DNA of 64,000 bases from Megalonaias nervosa (GCA_016617855.1 JAECUM010000816.1:93435-157434); one strand, 5' to 3'. Positions 1 through 9,420 are shown, numbered from the stretch's first letter. Made by a program: numbers and translations. The notes: a model not told the origin generated them from the sequence alone.

Positions 1-571
1 ATAAAGCTCAACAAATTTATCTCTTGAAACATCACCGCATTGTTCTCGTGATATGTTTTGCACGTCAATATTGTCCAGTCCGTTAAATAATATAACACAA
101 CCCGTATTTCTTCTGATAAAGCGATCAACGTTATAAAACTCCTTGGCAAGATAAACTGCATTATTACATCTTCGGTTTCTTGACAATGACAAGTAAGATT
201 TGGTCTTGTCCATTTCAGCATTACTCAATGGGATATCATCAAAAACGATAATCTTATGTTCGTCCGAGTCTAGCTCGGCAACAGGAACAAGATCTTCAGG
301 TGTTCTTATAACAAATGTATCTTCGCCAGCACCAAGTTCATTTTTTACTTTTTCGTTGTACTCATTCAGTAACTTGCATTTTTCCTGCTGGGGATTTATC
401 GTGTAGATATACGCCCGATCGTAAATTGAACATGTCGTTGAGCAACAAGTTCATGAGCAAGTTTCTTTTGCCAGATTCATTTCGTCCGACTATCGGGTAA
501 TGACAATCCGGTAACTCAAAGTTGTGTTTATTTCTTATTGCTTGTTCCGTGTCAAAGTTTATTATGCTCAT
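1..571 (-). pseudogene. A32/FtsK-HerA-like viral packaging ATPase, 3' part cut by window edge, frameshifted
   Basis: Read on the minus strand, this is the ATPase that pumps DNA into capsids in Polinton/Maverick elements, adintoviruses and related large DNA viruses. The N-terminal frame carries a P-loop, GRNESGKR, at about 464-487. The first methionine of the open frame is at 589, but the M at 571 (followed by SIINFD) is the more natural start. Near 405-421 the frame breaks by a one-base indel. The downstream frame runs open to the window edge and carries a Walker B segment, IIVFDD, at about 238-258. A conserved-looking stretch rich in Arg and Asn follows, so the gene continues past base 1. 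The Walker A has Arg where Ser/Thr usually coordinates Mg, another sign of decay. It faces away from the fibre-like gene, with about 57 bp between starts. The ATPase call is good; assignment to Polinton rather than another DNA virus is inference, since no polymerase, integrase or capsid gene is in view. Confidence 0.72.
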
Positions 572-628
572 CATATAACATGTGCACAAAATTGTATCCT
601 GAGAATTTTACCAACAGCATATAACAAA

Positions 629-2210
629 ATGAGTTACTACACAAAATTCGGTACATTAGTAAGTTGTTCATCCGATGAAACAACAGCAACATCAACAGAT
701 GCTGATCTAACAAATTATCTAAAGAAATCCGGTGACATAATGACCGGCAACCTTATCATGTCAGGACAACGACTGTTAGATCTTGAAACAGCATATCTTC
801 CTGTCAACGTCAATAACACACAAGCCTTTAGTTATGATCAACTAACCATAGCTGTATCTGAAAAACTTTCACTTGCCGGCGGCATAATGACCGGCAACAT
901 CAACGTGAGCAGCAACAAGATAACAAGTCTAAGTACATCATATCCGCTAAACGACGCTGATATCACACAGGCGGTAAGTTATAATCAACTAAATACTGTG
1001 GCAAATTTAAAAATAAATCGGGTGATTTTGTACCAGGTACTATTTCATTTTTCAACGGTGGTAAGATAACAGCACTACCAATAGAATTTCCTCAGAGTGG
1101 AGAATCAGATGCAATATCTTATGATCAGCTGAAAGGATCGTTGACAGCGTACTTAGAACTTGCTGGAGGGTCAATGACAGGTTCGTTAGACATGGGAGTT
1201 AAAGTGATATACAAGACTCAACTCGATAACACTCCGTTGTCCAACGATAGCTTGGTAGCAAACGTAAAATTTGTAAGACAAAATTTTGTGATAAAATCCG
1301 GCGACACCATGACAGGTAACCTTGACATGGGCGTCAACAAGATATCAACTGCGTTTCCAACAATATCATCGGATCTAACAAACAAGAATTACGTCGATGA
1401 TATGATAACCGGTTATACCACAATACGAGTAGTAAAATCCGGAGACACAACGACAGGCACGTTAAATATGGGATCAAACAAGATAAGAACAACATATTAT
1501 GCAGTATCTCCATTTGATCTGACAAACAAATCTTACGTCGACGAGGCAGCAAATAATGCAGTTGCTGTTACAGGTACATCCGCTGATGTTCTTTACGTTA
1601 AGCGAACCGGAGGCACAATCACAGCAGCCATCGACATAGTGGCAAATAAAATAACATCAACATACGTTCCTGTTGCTGTATCTGACCTTGTAAATAAACT
1701 TTATGTTGATAGTGTTGTTGGCAGCACAAAACGAGCTCGCAGTAACGGCGGTTATATTCTACATCTTGTTGATTCGAAAGATAATCTTTGGGGTTTTGTT
1801 GCAACGGCATCAACACAATATCCTGGAAATAATCCAAATTTTGCTTTTCGTTTAACAGCGTCATATCTGTAGGTCCCGAGTGGACAACATATGGAGAAAC
1901 AAGCAATTTTTGGATCAAAATTCAGTGCCCTGATGCTGTTGCGATTTGGAAGTTTCATTTACGATGACGATCAAATGCTGGTGTCGGCCGCATATACAAC
2001 TGGAGATTAGAAAGATTGACAGATAATACCACATGGACAACTCTGTACAGCGCAACGGGTGTTTATATCTCAACGAGTCAACAGTTTACTATCGCTGATG
2101 ATAACACGGTTAACAAGTACATTTACTTTAAGATATATGTTGTCAACGCAGAAAGTCCTTACCCGGGTCTGACAATGTTTCAGCTGTACGCGATCGACAA
2201 CCAAGCATAG
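629..2210 (+). pseudogene. Fibre-like protein with MTGNL repeats and a C-terminal lectin-like domain, broken
   Basis: About 525 residues are spread over three frames. From the ATG at 629 the protein repeats a unit of roughly 40-50 residues with the core GDxMTGNLxMxxNKI, followed by D-(L/V/I)-(T/V)NKxYVD or DAxxxQAxSYxQL. I count about seven units between 710 and 1700. This unit type is classic in trimeric phage tail fibres and also occurs in virus-like elements of invertebrates. The end (about 1866-2210) reads like a discoidin/F5-8-type-C fold, with motifs WKFHLR and NWRLE, then an NTTWTTLY strand, and finishes in FQLYAIDNQA. Breaks: a frameshift near 1005, another near 1855-1870, and an in-frame TGA at 1965-1967. 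The likely role was a virion spike or attachment protein, inferred from architecture only. The gene is divergent from the packaging ATPase. Confidence 0.68.
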
Positions 2211-2289
2211 GTCGTTGAGATTTAGTGTAGATGTAGTGTGTTAAACACAGATCGCTATGCAATCCATTTTAATGTGATCTGATTTATAA

Positions 2290-2990
2290 ATGTATGTTGA
2301 TCCTCCGTCGATCAGAGTCGCAAAAGAGTTTTACAACACCATATTTGATCCTGAAACAAAAATAGAAATAGCTGATGTTGATCAGCTAGACCTCAAAAGC
2401 GCTAGAGAAGCTCAAGTAGTTAACGAAATCGCTAGAATGAAAAGTTTAACACTAGGATCACCTGATCTACAAGAAAACGATGACAATTTGTTTAAGTTTC
2501 TGGGTTGCTGAAATGCGAGGTCCACAGATAAAAAAGAGCTATCCGAGATATTGATATCATTAGCAAGTACTGTCATCCAAACGATTGCAAGGAACAGTGA
2601 TTACGAGTTGAGTTGCTGTTGACAAATACACTGCTTGAGATTAACAAGGAAAATTCTATGACAATCAATAGATCTAACCTTATAAAAGCAAAATCTCATG
2701 GTGGTAAGAAACAAGAACAAAATCGAATAAAAAAAAGTTCAATGAACTTGACGAACTAGCAAAACTAAAAAAATTCGACTCACAAAAAGTAGAATGAGAG
2801 AAAGTTTTGCTAAAAGTAGAATATTTCGCGAGTTGGGTATGGACTACCCTGACGAAAAAAAAAAACGTTATTCGAGGTAGCCGATAATCATGATGACGCC
2901 AACCCGTTAGCGACAGCATATCTGATATTAGTAGATTCTCTGACAAACAGCGATAACAAAAATATTCTTCTAAACAAATAAATGCGGCAC
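2290..2990 (+). pseudogene. Unidentified charged, helical ORF of the virus-like element, frameshifted
   Basis: An ATG at 2290 opens a 73-aa frame (MYVDPPSIRVAKEFYNTIFD...) ending at 2511. In a shifted frame directly behind it, coding-like sequence continues (STDKKELSEILISLAS) and then moves through two further frames. One has a lysine-rich stretch around 2735-2795 (FNELDELAKLKKFD). The last has MDYPDE and NPLATAYLILVDSL before a stop at about 2981. The homopolymer A runs at 2735 and 2858 are natural slippage points. I do not recognise the family. Predicted secondary structure by eye is mainly alpha-helical and strongly charged. Same strand and spacing as the fibre-like gene suggest it belonged to the same element. 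Confidence 0.4.
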
Positions 2991-3039
2991 TGATAGTAAT
3001 AAATACTACTGGGTCAAAGATTGACTCTTACAGCCATAC

Positions 3040-3397
3040 TGAACGAAATTTATTTTAACAAACACTCCATGACATAACAAGTATTAGTAATACTATTAAA
3101 TCTGTTAATTGTGATATATTTGATCTTGATCTTAACAAAAAATTTCATTAAAAGACTAGAAAAAGGAAGCTGGAAAGCTGCTGACAGAACCAAAATATTA
3201 AAATATAAAAGATTTGACTGTTTGGTATCTAAACTTACCAGCAGATGACATCAACTTGGATAATAAATGTGGATCTTTGTCTTTTGCAACAGCATATGCA
3301 ATAATTGCATAGTACGTAATAATATCAAATTTAAAGATCTAATGGATGTATTAGGTTATATTGATCATGTAAAAAGTCTTAACCAAAATAACGTGAA
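3040..3397 (+). pseudogene. Fragments of an unidentified viral ORF
   Basis: No open frame exceeds about 40 codons, but three adjoining pieces in different frames have coding character. One is around 3070-3205 (DITSISNTIKSVNCDIFDLD, then KRLEKGSWKAADRTKILKYK). One is about 3207-3311 (LTVWYLNLPADDINLD). One is about 3320-3400 (FKDLMDVLGYIDHVKSLNQN). The pattern is that of one gene broken by small indels. Family not recognised; placement between other virus-like ORFs is the only clue. Confidence 0.3.
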
Positions 3398-3541
3398 ATG
3401 GCAAAGATTTTTGAACCTCCACTTACTGTGATCCATAGAAAACGTTTTGATGATGTTAGGTATAACGATACATCATCTGAGGTATATGATGAATATAAAA
3501 ATTTTCTTGCTGATCCTGTTAATGGCAAATTTATTGGTTAA
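3398..3541 (+). CDS. Small ORF of the virus-like element, 47 aa, hypothetical
   Basis: ATG at 3398 to TAA at 3541 gives a short open frame beginning MAKIFEPPLTVIHRKRFDDV. Composition looks like real protein (mixed charge, proline and aromatic residues) rather than random AT-rich sequence. It may be the N-terminus of a longer gene truncated by indels. I cannot name it. Confidence 0.25.
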   Translation: MAKIFEPPLTVIHRKRFDDVRYNDTSSEVYDEYKNFLADPVNGKFIG

Positions 3542-3598
3542 TAATGCTGTTGCTGAGAAAACGTTTACTTTTGCGCCATTTGTTAACGAAGTTTGATA

Positions 3599-4094
3599 AT
3601 GACAAGAAAAGAAGTAATTGTCATCAACCACATATCATCAAGTCTTTCAGACAACGAAAGCAACGAGCTGATCAAGTACTACAGGCACTATCATAAAAAA
3701 AAAAACTTTATTGTATCAGACGCGCCGGAAAATATTACAGCAGAATCATAAGCGTGTTAAACTATATCCCGAATGTGTTAAGAACAGCAGGAATAGTATC
3801 AGCAGGAAGAACAGCAAATCCATTATTGCTGATGGTATCTGAAGCAGGTACTGCGTTATCATCGATCAACAAAAAAAAATAGAACCAAATTTTGAGAACA
3901 AAAACGCGTCTTGTACGATAGCAATAGCGACTTATAATAAAATATTGAATCAACTTCGAGCTTATCTCAGAGGTGAAAAGTTTACTATGCTAGATCTGAT
4001 AAAGGAACTACGAGTCAAAAATAATTTTATTGTTGATATTATACCAAACAGAGCTTTGAAATATGAGAAAAAATATTCGGCAAATTTTGAGTGA
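3599..4094 (+). pseudogene. Unidentified viral ORF remnants, small apolar segment included
   Basis: From an ATG at 3599 a 50-aa frame (MTRKEVIVINHISSSLSDNE...) ends at 3751. A shifted frame then gives an apolar stretch, YIPNVLRTAGIVSAGR and PLLLMVSEAGTAL, ending at an A-run near 3870-3881. A third frame from about 3910 reads AIATYNKILNQLRAYLRGEK and MLDLIKELRVKNNFIVDIIP before a stop at about 4093. The apolar piece could be a membrane-associated or capsid-minor protein, but that is speculation. All three pieces lie on the same strand and probably represent one or two genes broken by indels. Confidence 0.33.
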
Positions 4095-4107
4095 AATATG
4101 AAATACA

Positions 4108-4560
4108 GTGGAAGATATTACGGTGGAAGATACCATGTTAAAGATTAAGAGAATTCTCTTTGACGGTAAGCATATGACGATTATACTTGACAACGAGAAG
4201 TATAGCATGTACTTCAAAACTCGAAACAAGATAAAGTTGTCTCTTGTTTGTAATGATTATTCGGAGTATTTTGATAAACTTGCTTTGATCACAGAAGAGC
4301 TCGTTAAAACTATTGACAATCTTTATAATCCAATATCTCAAAACAAATACACAAACATTACAGTAGATGATGAGCTAAAAAAAAATGTTACGTTAATAAG
4401 ACCATAGTCTCTCATGGAAACTTCATCAAAATGTTAAAACCGGATTCTCTTATCAACGGTAAAATTAATATGTACTTGTTTTGTCATGACGATGAGAGTT
4501 ATATCATAGCAAAAACTGAGACGTTAAAAATATCTCGAGAAATCTCTAGCAATTTTGTCT
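4108..4560 (+). pseudogene. Unidentified viral ORF, about 145 aa in two frames
   Basis: A 99-aa frame from 4108 to 4407 reads MEDITVEDTMLKIKRILFDG and ends in NVTLIRP. Coding sequence continues in the next frame (SHGNFIKMLKPDSLINGKIN, then a CHDDESYIIAKTETLKISRE segment) to a stop near 4560. A single indel near 4400 would explain the break. Alternating beta-strand-like segments and a compact length suggest a small soluble protein. I do not recognise the family. It is the last element-like ORF before the inverted-repeat copies at 4571. Confidence 0.4.
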
Positions 4561-4570
4561 GAAATATATG

Positions 4571-4791
4571 AGTAGTCTTATATAGGGGTGTTTCTAGATG
4601 AAACCCCTATTTTGTTTGACGACGGCGACGATTTAGTAACATGTCCTCGACGAGTAAACGATTATGAAATAGACGCTGTTGTCTCAACAAAGTTGTTTTC
4701 GTAGTTGTTTACACTAACTTGAGGGGACAATGGAGGGGGGTAAAATACAAAATAGGGTTTTGGACCAGAACACCCCTTATGTAAGATTACT
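4571..4791. mobile_element. MITE-like element copy 1, about 45-bp imperfect TIRs
   Basis: The left end (AGTAGTCTTATATAGGGGTG) pairs with the reverse complement of the right end (AGTAATCTTACATAAGGGGT). The match continues inward through a shared CCCTATTTTGT block, giving TIRs of about 45 bp around a roughly 130-bp core. No coding capacity. A second copy lies at 5244-5477 in the same orientation. No clear TSD was seen. Confidence 0.6.
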
Positions 4792-5243
4792 CTGATAGTG
4801 TTGATTTTAGCAAGGTCGATTTTCTAGATGGTTATTACAGTAAATCTCTAGCGGTTTCATATAAATTTTGTGTGAATGTTAGGTGTAGTAATTTTGTGTG
4901 AATATTAAAAATATCTCAACAGGTGGCTGTGTAAAAAACATCAAGAGCCTCCATTGTGAAATCAGACGATTGCGAATGATCTAAAATTTATATGAGACCA
5001 TCCTCAGAGCGTCTGTTGCGAAATGTACAATTATTGATTTTTTTGTAAAATCTCAGCGAGTTAGTAATAGCGCGCAGGCATTTAAGAGATAGACTTGACC
5101 CGCAAATCCCAGTGAGTTATTAATAGCGAATTGAAATTTTATGTGAATATTAGGAACAGTAATTTTGTGTGAATGTTAGGAATAGTAATTTTGAGTAAAA
5201 TATAAATATAAATCGCTAGCGATTTCAAGTATTAAAAAAACGC
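4792..5243. repeat. Spacer with short direct repeats between the two MITE-like copies
   Basis: A unit of the form TTTTGTGTGAATRTTAGG occurs four times (about 4866, 4893, 5132, 5164). A second unit, ATCYCAGYGAGTTA, occurs at about 5051 and 5107. A third, CTAGCGGTTTC/CTAGCGATTTC, lies at about 4849 and 5214. The spacing suggests partial duplication of a longer unit. No gene seen. Confidence 0.5.
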
Positions 5244-5477
5244 AGTAATGAGCTTAAATGGGCGTATCTAAGCCAACCCTATTTTGTATGACGACGATAA
5301 ATGATTCAGTGGTAGGTCCTTGACAGGTAATCAGTAATGAAATCGATGATGTTGCCTCAACAAGTTGTTTTCATATTTTGTTTAGACTAATATGGTGGGC
5401 CTGAGGGAGGGGGGGATCATGCCGTCGTCCTAATTCAAAATAGGGTTTTAGCTGAGATACCCCCATTTAAGCTCACT
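5244..5477. mobile_element. MITE-like element copy 2
   Basis: The left end AGTAATGAGCTTAAATGGGC pairs with the reverse complement of the right end, AGTGAGCTTAAATGGGGGTA. Core order (GACGACG, then TGATGTTGCCTCAACAA, then AATAGGGTTTT) matches copy 1 with substantial divergence, so both copies are old. Confidence 0.6.
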
Positions 5478-5814
5478 GCTCTGTATACTATTTTAATAAA
5501 GATTGTACTTTACGCGAAATTGCAAAACCCCTTGTACATAAAAATACATTTCCCTTGTATCCAAAAGTAAGCAATTTTTAGACTCGGCTGTAAGTTATGC
5601 TGAACAGGCAAATTTCTTTTTGCTGAGTATGTTAGAAGATTCTACGAGTTTCTTAAAACCAATAAGCCGATGCAGCAGAATTGTCTGTCTGCTGACGTAC
5701 ACAGACACGGAGAATATCGGTGAGGAAGACGGAAGCCTTGTTCTGATTCGAAATGAATGAACACAAAAGTATCTAGACGAATGTCCATATTTGGAGGATA
5801 CATCCAAAATTGCG

Positions 5815-5850
5815 TATAAATGGAGAACAAGCTTGCGCAAAATCAGTTCA
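5815..5850 (+). promoter_or_regulatory. TATA box plus initiator core promoter candidate
   Basis: TATAAA lies at 5815-5820 and the initiator TCAGTT at 5843-5848, putting the predicted start (A, 5845) 30 bp downstream of the TATA box, which is textbook spacing. It could serve an untranslated first exon of the BTB-ZF gene downstream, or it could be the U3/R boundary of an LTR remnant. No transcript evidence is available here. Confidence 0.4.
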
Positions 5851-5884
5851 TTCAATGAGAATCAGAAGACTGTTTTCCTTACAG
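5845..5884 (+). other. Candidate noncoding first exon ending in a dual 3'/5' splice-site motif
   Basis: The 40 bases after the initiator end at GTTTTCCTTACAG, followed by GTAAGC. The left half is a strong acceptor and the right half a strong donor. A first exon splicing from here, or a recursive (zero-length exon) splice point, would both fit. Confidence 0.3.
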
Positions 5885-6470
5885 GTAAGCATCGTCTGTG
5901 TTCTTAAACTTCTTTAAGGTATAGGGACTTTTTAATGTTTGAGACTTTAACGGTAAAAATTCAGTCTAGGCTCGACATTTTCGCAATAGTTTTGTGAGTT
6001 CTTTTCTATTTTATATTATAACGTATTGGGATGTTTAATTCGTTTAAAGAATTTATATTCACTTGCATTTATAGTATTTATTATTGCAAAAGACGAATTC
6101 GCTACGAATTTCATGTTTAGTAAAATTAAATTTGGAAATAGAATATTCTTTAAGTAATAAAGAATAATGTTTGAGTATCCTATTTCAAATTAGTATTCTG
6201 TTTTAAATTTAGTGAAATACAGTTCTTCAAAATGATTGTTACGTTAATCTCAACTATTGAATTTTATACTCTTTGGCTATCATGAATTTAGTCGATATTT
6301 AATTATCCGTATTATATTTCAAAAGAGCAGAAATTATAGAAATCTATGAAGTTGGTAAGCTCGAAGGAAAGATGTAATTTTTACATGTATTCTTGTGTTT
6401 TAAATAGAAAGCTTTGGTACATGTATCACTAGAATGTAATATTTTATATATACCAATTATTTAAATAAAG
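5885..6470. other. AT-rich noncoding stretch
   Basis: Nothing coding is visible on either strand. An AATAAA lies at about 6465 just before a partial repeat of the 5845-5884 sequence. Confidence 0.5.
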
Positions 6471-6471
6471 C

Positions 6472-6517
6472 TGAGTTCATTCATCGAGAATCAGAAGAAT
6501 CGGTTTTCCTTACAGCG
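6472..6517 (+). repeat. Second copy of the 40-bp exon-like sequence
   Basis: The bases resemble 5845-5884 closely (TTCATTC, GAGAATCAGAAGA, GGTTTTCCTTACAG) but here the acceptor-like end is followed by CGAACCC rather than a donor. With AATAAAG immediately upstream, the pair could be parts of an LTR-like unit or a local duplication. No primer-binding site starting with TGG follows. Confidence 0.5.
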
Positions 6518-6595
6518 AACCCGTCGTACCTCACCATTACCCTAGATATAGACGTATCTACACCGTTATGAGTGACACCTATTGTTAAGAGAGCC

Positions 6596-6620
6596 TGAAT
6601 TCTCTCTCTCTCTCTCTCTC
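6596..6620. repeat. (TC)n microsatellite
   Basis: Pure dinucleotide run of about 25 bases. Confidence 0.9.
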
Positions 6621-7146
6621 ACCATGGGCAAAGACATTTCTTAAGTTATGAGGAATATCTCCTCCTAACAAGTACCGCTCATCATAACACTTCCAATGTG
6701 TTAATTAGTTATGTCTTGATTTGGTTTTGTTTGTCTGTTTGTTTGTTTTGTTTTGCTTTGTAAGTATGGATAAGATATTCAAACGCTTTTACGGACAGAA
6801 AAGAAGTATTTTCTTAACAAGAACAAACATTCAAATGTTATATACTTTCGAAACTGACTGCCCGTGAAGCTGGTTTTCGTCAAGTTTCTCAATCATTTCA
6901 GTACTGAACAATTTTTTTGTTTGTTTTTAATAGAAAAAGTTAATAAACTTTTATGTTACAAATTATTTTCAAATAAGAATCAAGGTGTGAATTCTATTTC
7001 TGATATTCATTGCGTAGAGAATCAGCCTCCCAGTTCAAGGACCTGTGGCCCTCCCATGTCAGCTCTCGTCGGCTGCCTCGATGTGTTTTTGGGAAAGGCA
7101 CTTACCTCCCATTTCCATGACAAAATATTCCCAAGAACTGTAATAA
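6621..7146. other. Noncoding, moderately repetitive
   Basis: No supported gene. Around 7015-7115 GC content rises. The minus strand reads GGTAAGTGCCTTTCCCAAAA, a sequence style I associate with dispersed repeats in marine invertebrates. Confidence 0.35.
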
Positions 7147-7275
7147 ATGTCGACAAAGCCAACCGACCGTCCTATGTTCTCTCCGTTCTGTCCAATGTCT
7201 TCAGAAACCTTCGTTTTGCTTTTCTTTCACTTCCTGTGTGCTGGTATTGCTATGATTGCTGGAATTATGCGGGTG
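7147..7275 (+). CDS. Possible first coding exon of a membrane protein, 43 codons
   Basis: An ATG at 7147 opens a frame that begins MSTKPTDRPMFSPFCPMSSE and then gives an uninterrupted apolar segment of about 20 residues (residues 22-42), compatible with a transmembrane helix or signal anchor. It ends at codon 43 directly before GTAAGC, a good donor, in phase 0. GC content is higher than in the flanks. Against it: no matching downstream exon was identified, and the sequence just upstream may be repetitive. Alternative explanations are a chance ORF or an old retrocopy fragment. Confidence 0.3.
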
Positions 7276-7616
7276 GTAAGCGAACAGTATTTTTGTTTTT
7301 AAAGGCAATGGTAGGGGACTTACAATGGAGAAAGGGGCGTAACTTTAATCATAAAGAGACCCCATTTACATTCTTTACCGTTTCTATTACACCATACAAT
7401 GTATGGTAGGTAAATGAGTGGGTATTGATAGCACTTAACTGGGTTCTGGATAGAAGATCAGTAGTTATTGCTCAAAGTTATGTGTGTGTACGTCTTTAAC
7501 ATAACATTTTCTGTTAGAAGCCAGAGAGCACAGCCAAGTTTAATTTCCGTTAGAGATAGCAGTGTAATTTCCCATGTTAAATTCTCATTCCCCACAGAAA
7601 TTTCCCATACGTTATA
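7276..7616. other. Noncoding stretch
   Basis: No gene or clear repeat seen. Confidence 0.4.
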
Positions 7617-7624
7617 CCTATCGA

Positions 7625-7871
7625 CAGTGGCGTCACTAGGGGGTGGGGGTGCGGACCGTATTGGATGACACCATCAGAGGGGGTGACACCAAAATGACTG
7701 TCTATAAAATTTTTGAATTTTTGTGCAGGCAGGAGGTCCATGGGGGTGACACCATAAGTTACCGCACATGACTGTCTATAAGATTTTTGAATATTTGTGC
7801 AGGAAGGAGGTCGATGGGGGTGACACCATGAGTTACTGCACTGGGTGACACCAACCCTAGTGACGCCACTG
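7625..7871. mobile_element. hAT-type MITE, 247 bp, perfect 8-bp TSD
   Basis: Both ends read CAGTGGCGTCACTAGGG inward, and the element is flanked by the identical octamer CCTATCGA (7617-7624 and 7872-7879). TIRs starting CAG and an 8-bp TSD are hallmarks of hAT transposons. Inside, a unit of about 85-90 bp containing GGGGGTGACACCA and GACTGTCTATAARATTTTTG is tandemly repeated. No transposase, so it is non-autonomous. The perfect TSD suggests a fairly recent insertion. Confidence 0.88.
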
Positions 7872-7879
7872 CCTATCGA

Positions 7880-8440
7880 CATTTTAAACATTACATTTCC
7901 CAGTGTCGTTACAAATTCTCATAATGGTTACCATTACTGATTTACTATCTAAAGGTCTATAAAACAGAATAGGACAAACCGTTATACTTTCATGTTTTAA
8001 AAGTACATTATAGGGAAGCTTGTTGGATAGAAGAAAGCCAAACATACTGGAGGAGTGTCTGTTTCGGGTTTAGAGTGCCATATTTGAAACCAGATATGTT
8101 AGCCTCAATGTTAAATTCCCATTAGAGACGAGTCCAATAAATTAACCCCCTCCCCAAATCGGTGTTGATGCTGATGGATGATTTAGAGCTGTTATCACCT
8201 ATTCTTTAAGTCCAGGAATCGTTTGCAGACAGACCTGACAGGCACATATTGGTGTATATTTGATACATTTACCTATATTTCTCGCGTCTCAAAAATACGA
8301 CCAAATCAAACCCTATGTTTGACGACTGGTCAATCCACGTGGAATAACAAATACCCGTTAGAACTGTAACCCACTAGCAGCTGAAGAAACGATACTTGCC
8401 TCATGAAAGCATTAGCATTACAGTGCAATTTCTGCCAATA
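7880..8440. repeat. Noncoding with a diverged copy of a dispersed repeat (about 8130-8400)
   Basis: The part around 8190-8290 (TTATCACCTATTCTTTA, then TTTACCTATATTTCTCGCG) resembles 9640-9740 and 38065-38160. No gene is visible. Confidence 0.4.
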
Positions 8441-8453
8441 GATATATGAAGCA

Positions 8454-8765
8454 TGTATATGATTTGGATTTTTAACGTAGCTTTAACAATTTTTCAGTCA
8501 TTTCGCTACGATGTCTTCAGTGTGACAGTTTATAGCATGTCTCGCACTGGGGCATCATGCCGCAGGCATGTAGCATGATGTCACACCCAGTCACATTATC
8601 CTGACACCAGGCCGACCAGTCCTAACACTAACCTCTTCATGTTGAACGACACGCGAGGTAGCTGCTAGTACCATTTTTATAAGACTTTGGTATGGTTCGG
8701 CTGGGTTCGAACCCGCGATCTCTCGCATCAGAGGCGGACGCTCCAACCACTTAGGCCACCGGAGC
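8454..8765 (-). mobile_element. tRNA-headed SINE, family 1, minus strand, 13-bp TSD
   Basis: Minus strand: head GCTCCGGTGGCCTAAGTGG (A box) and GGTTCGAACCC (B box), then a family-specific body with GGCATGATGCCCCAGTG and the tail TACGTTAAAAATCCAAATC. The perfect TSD GATATATGAAGCA flanks it at 8441-8453 and 8766-8778. A pol III internal promoter is present in sequence. This is a retroposon, not a functional tRNA gene. Confidence 0.9.
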
Positions 8766-8778
8766 GATATATGAAGCA

Positions 8779-9420
8779 AATAATATATAGTTTGTCAGTG
8801 TCTTAAGTCTACGCGGGCAAACTGGTTGCAGATAATGTTGCTACATTACAAGAAAAATCTTAAATTCACGAAGCCAAAGTCGTTTGTTTGACAAATGCAG
8901 CACAACAACCTCTCGTCTCAACAGCTCTAGGTAAAATTTTTACTCATCGCCTTGCAATATAGCACGACAAATTGTAACATTAAACAAGCCCCATGGTCAA
9001 GTCACTATGAATGCTAGCAGAATTGTAATATCTGTAAGATAACAATTTAAGAAACAAAACTGCCCCCTCTGGACTTCCTACAGGACTTGTAAATGATAAA
9101 CTAGTGTACATACCTAACATAGGATTTCCTCTTGCCGTTATAAACCCTTCCACCAACACCACCAAAGGGAAAAAAGTAAATTTCCCTTTGTCCGTCATAC
9201 ACCACCAAAACAAACAAACATGGAATAATTAGCGGCTTAATGTTAAATTTCCACTGACACCTATAATCCGCAGACCTTTCTCAACAAAGAATTCCCGTTT
9301 GGGTCCAGGATTCCTTTCCATATTATATTCCTGTTTGGGTCCAGATTTCGCCGGGTCTTTTTAACATAGGATTCCCATTTGAGTTTACAGTGGCGTACTA
9401 TACTGCCATGTCAAAACAGT
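8779..9420. other. Noncoding stretch
   Basis: No gene seen. A phrase of the form GGATTCCYGTTTGGGTCCAG recurs at about 9285, 9308, 9330 and 9367, a weak local tandem array. Confidence 0.4.

Noticed and set aside
6864..7409. 181-aa ORF in the frame overlapping the possible membrane exon
   Set aside because: Composition and frame do not look coding; the alternative frame from 7147 with a donor is the better candidate.
7577..7891. 104-aa minus-strand ORF with internal repeats
   Set aside because: Lies within the hAT MITE at 7625-7871; the repeats are its noncoding tandem units.
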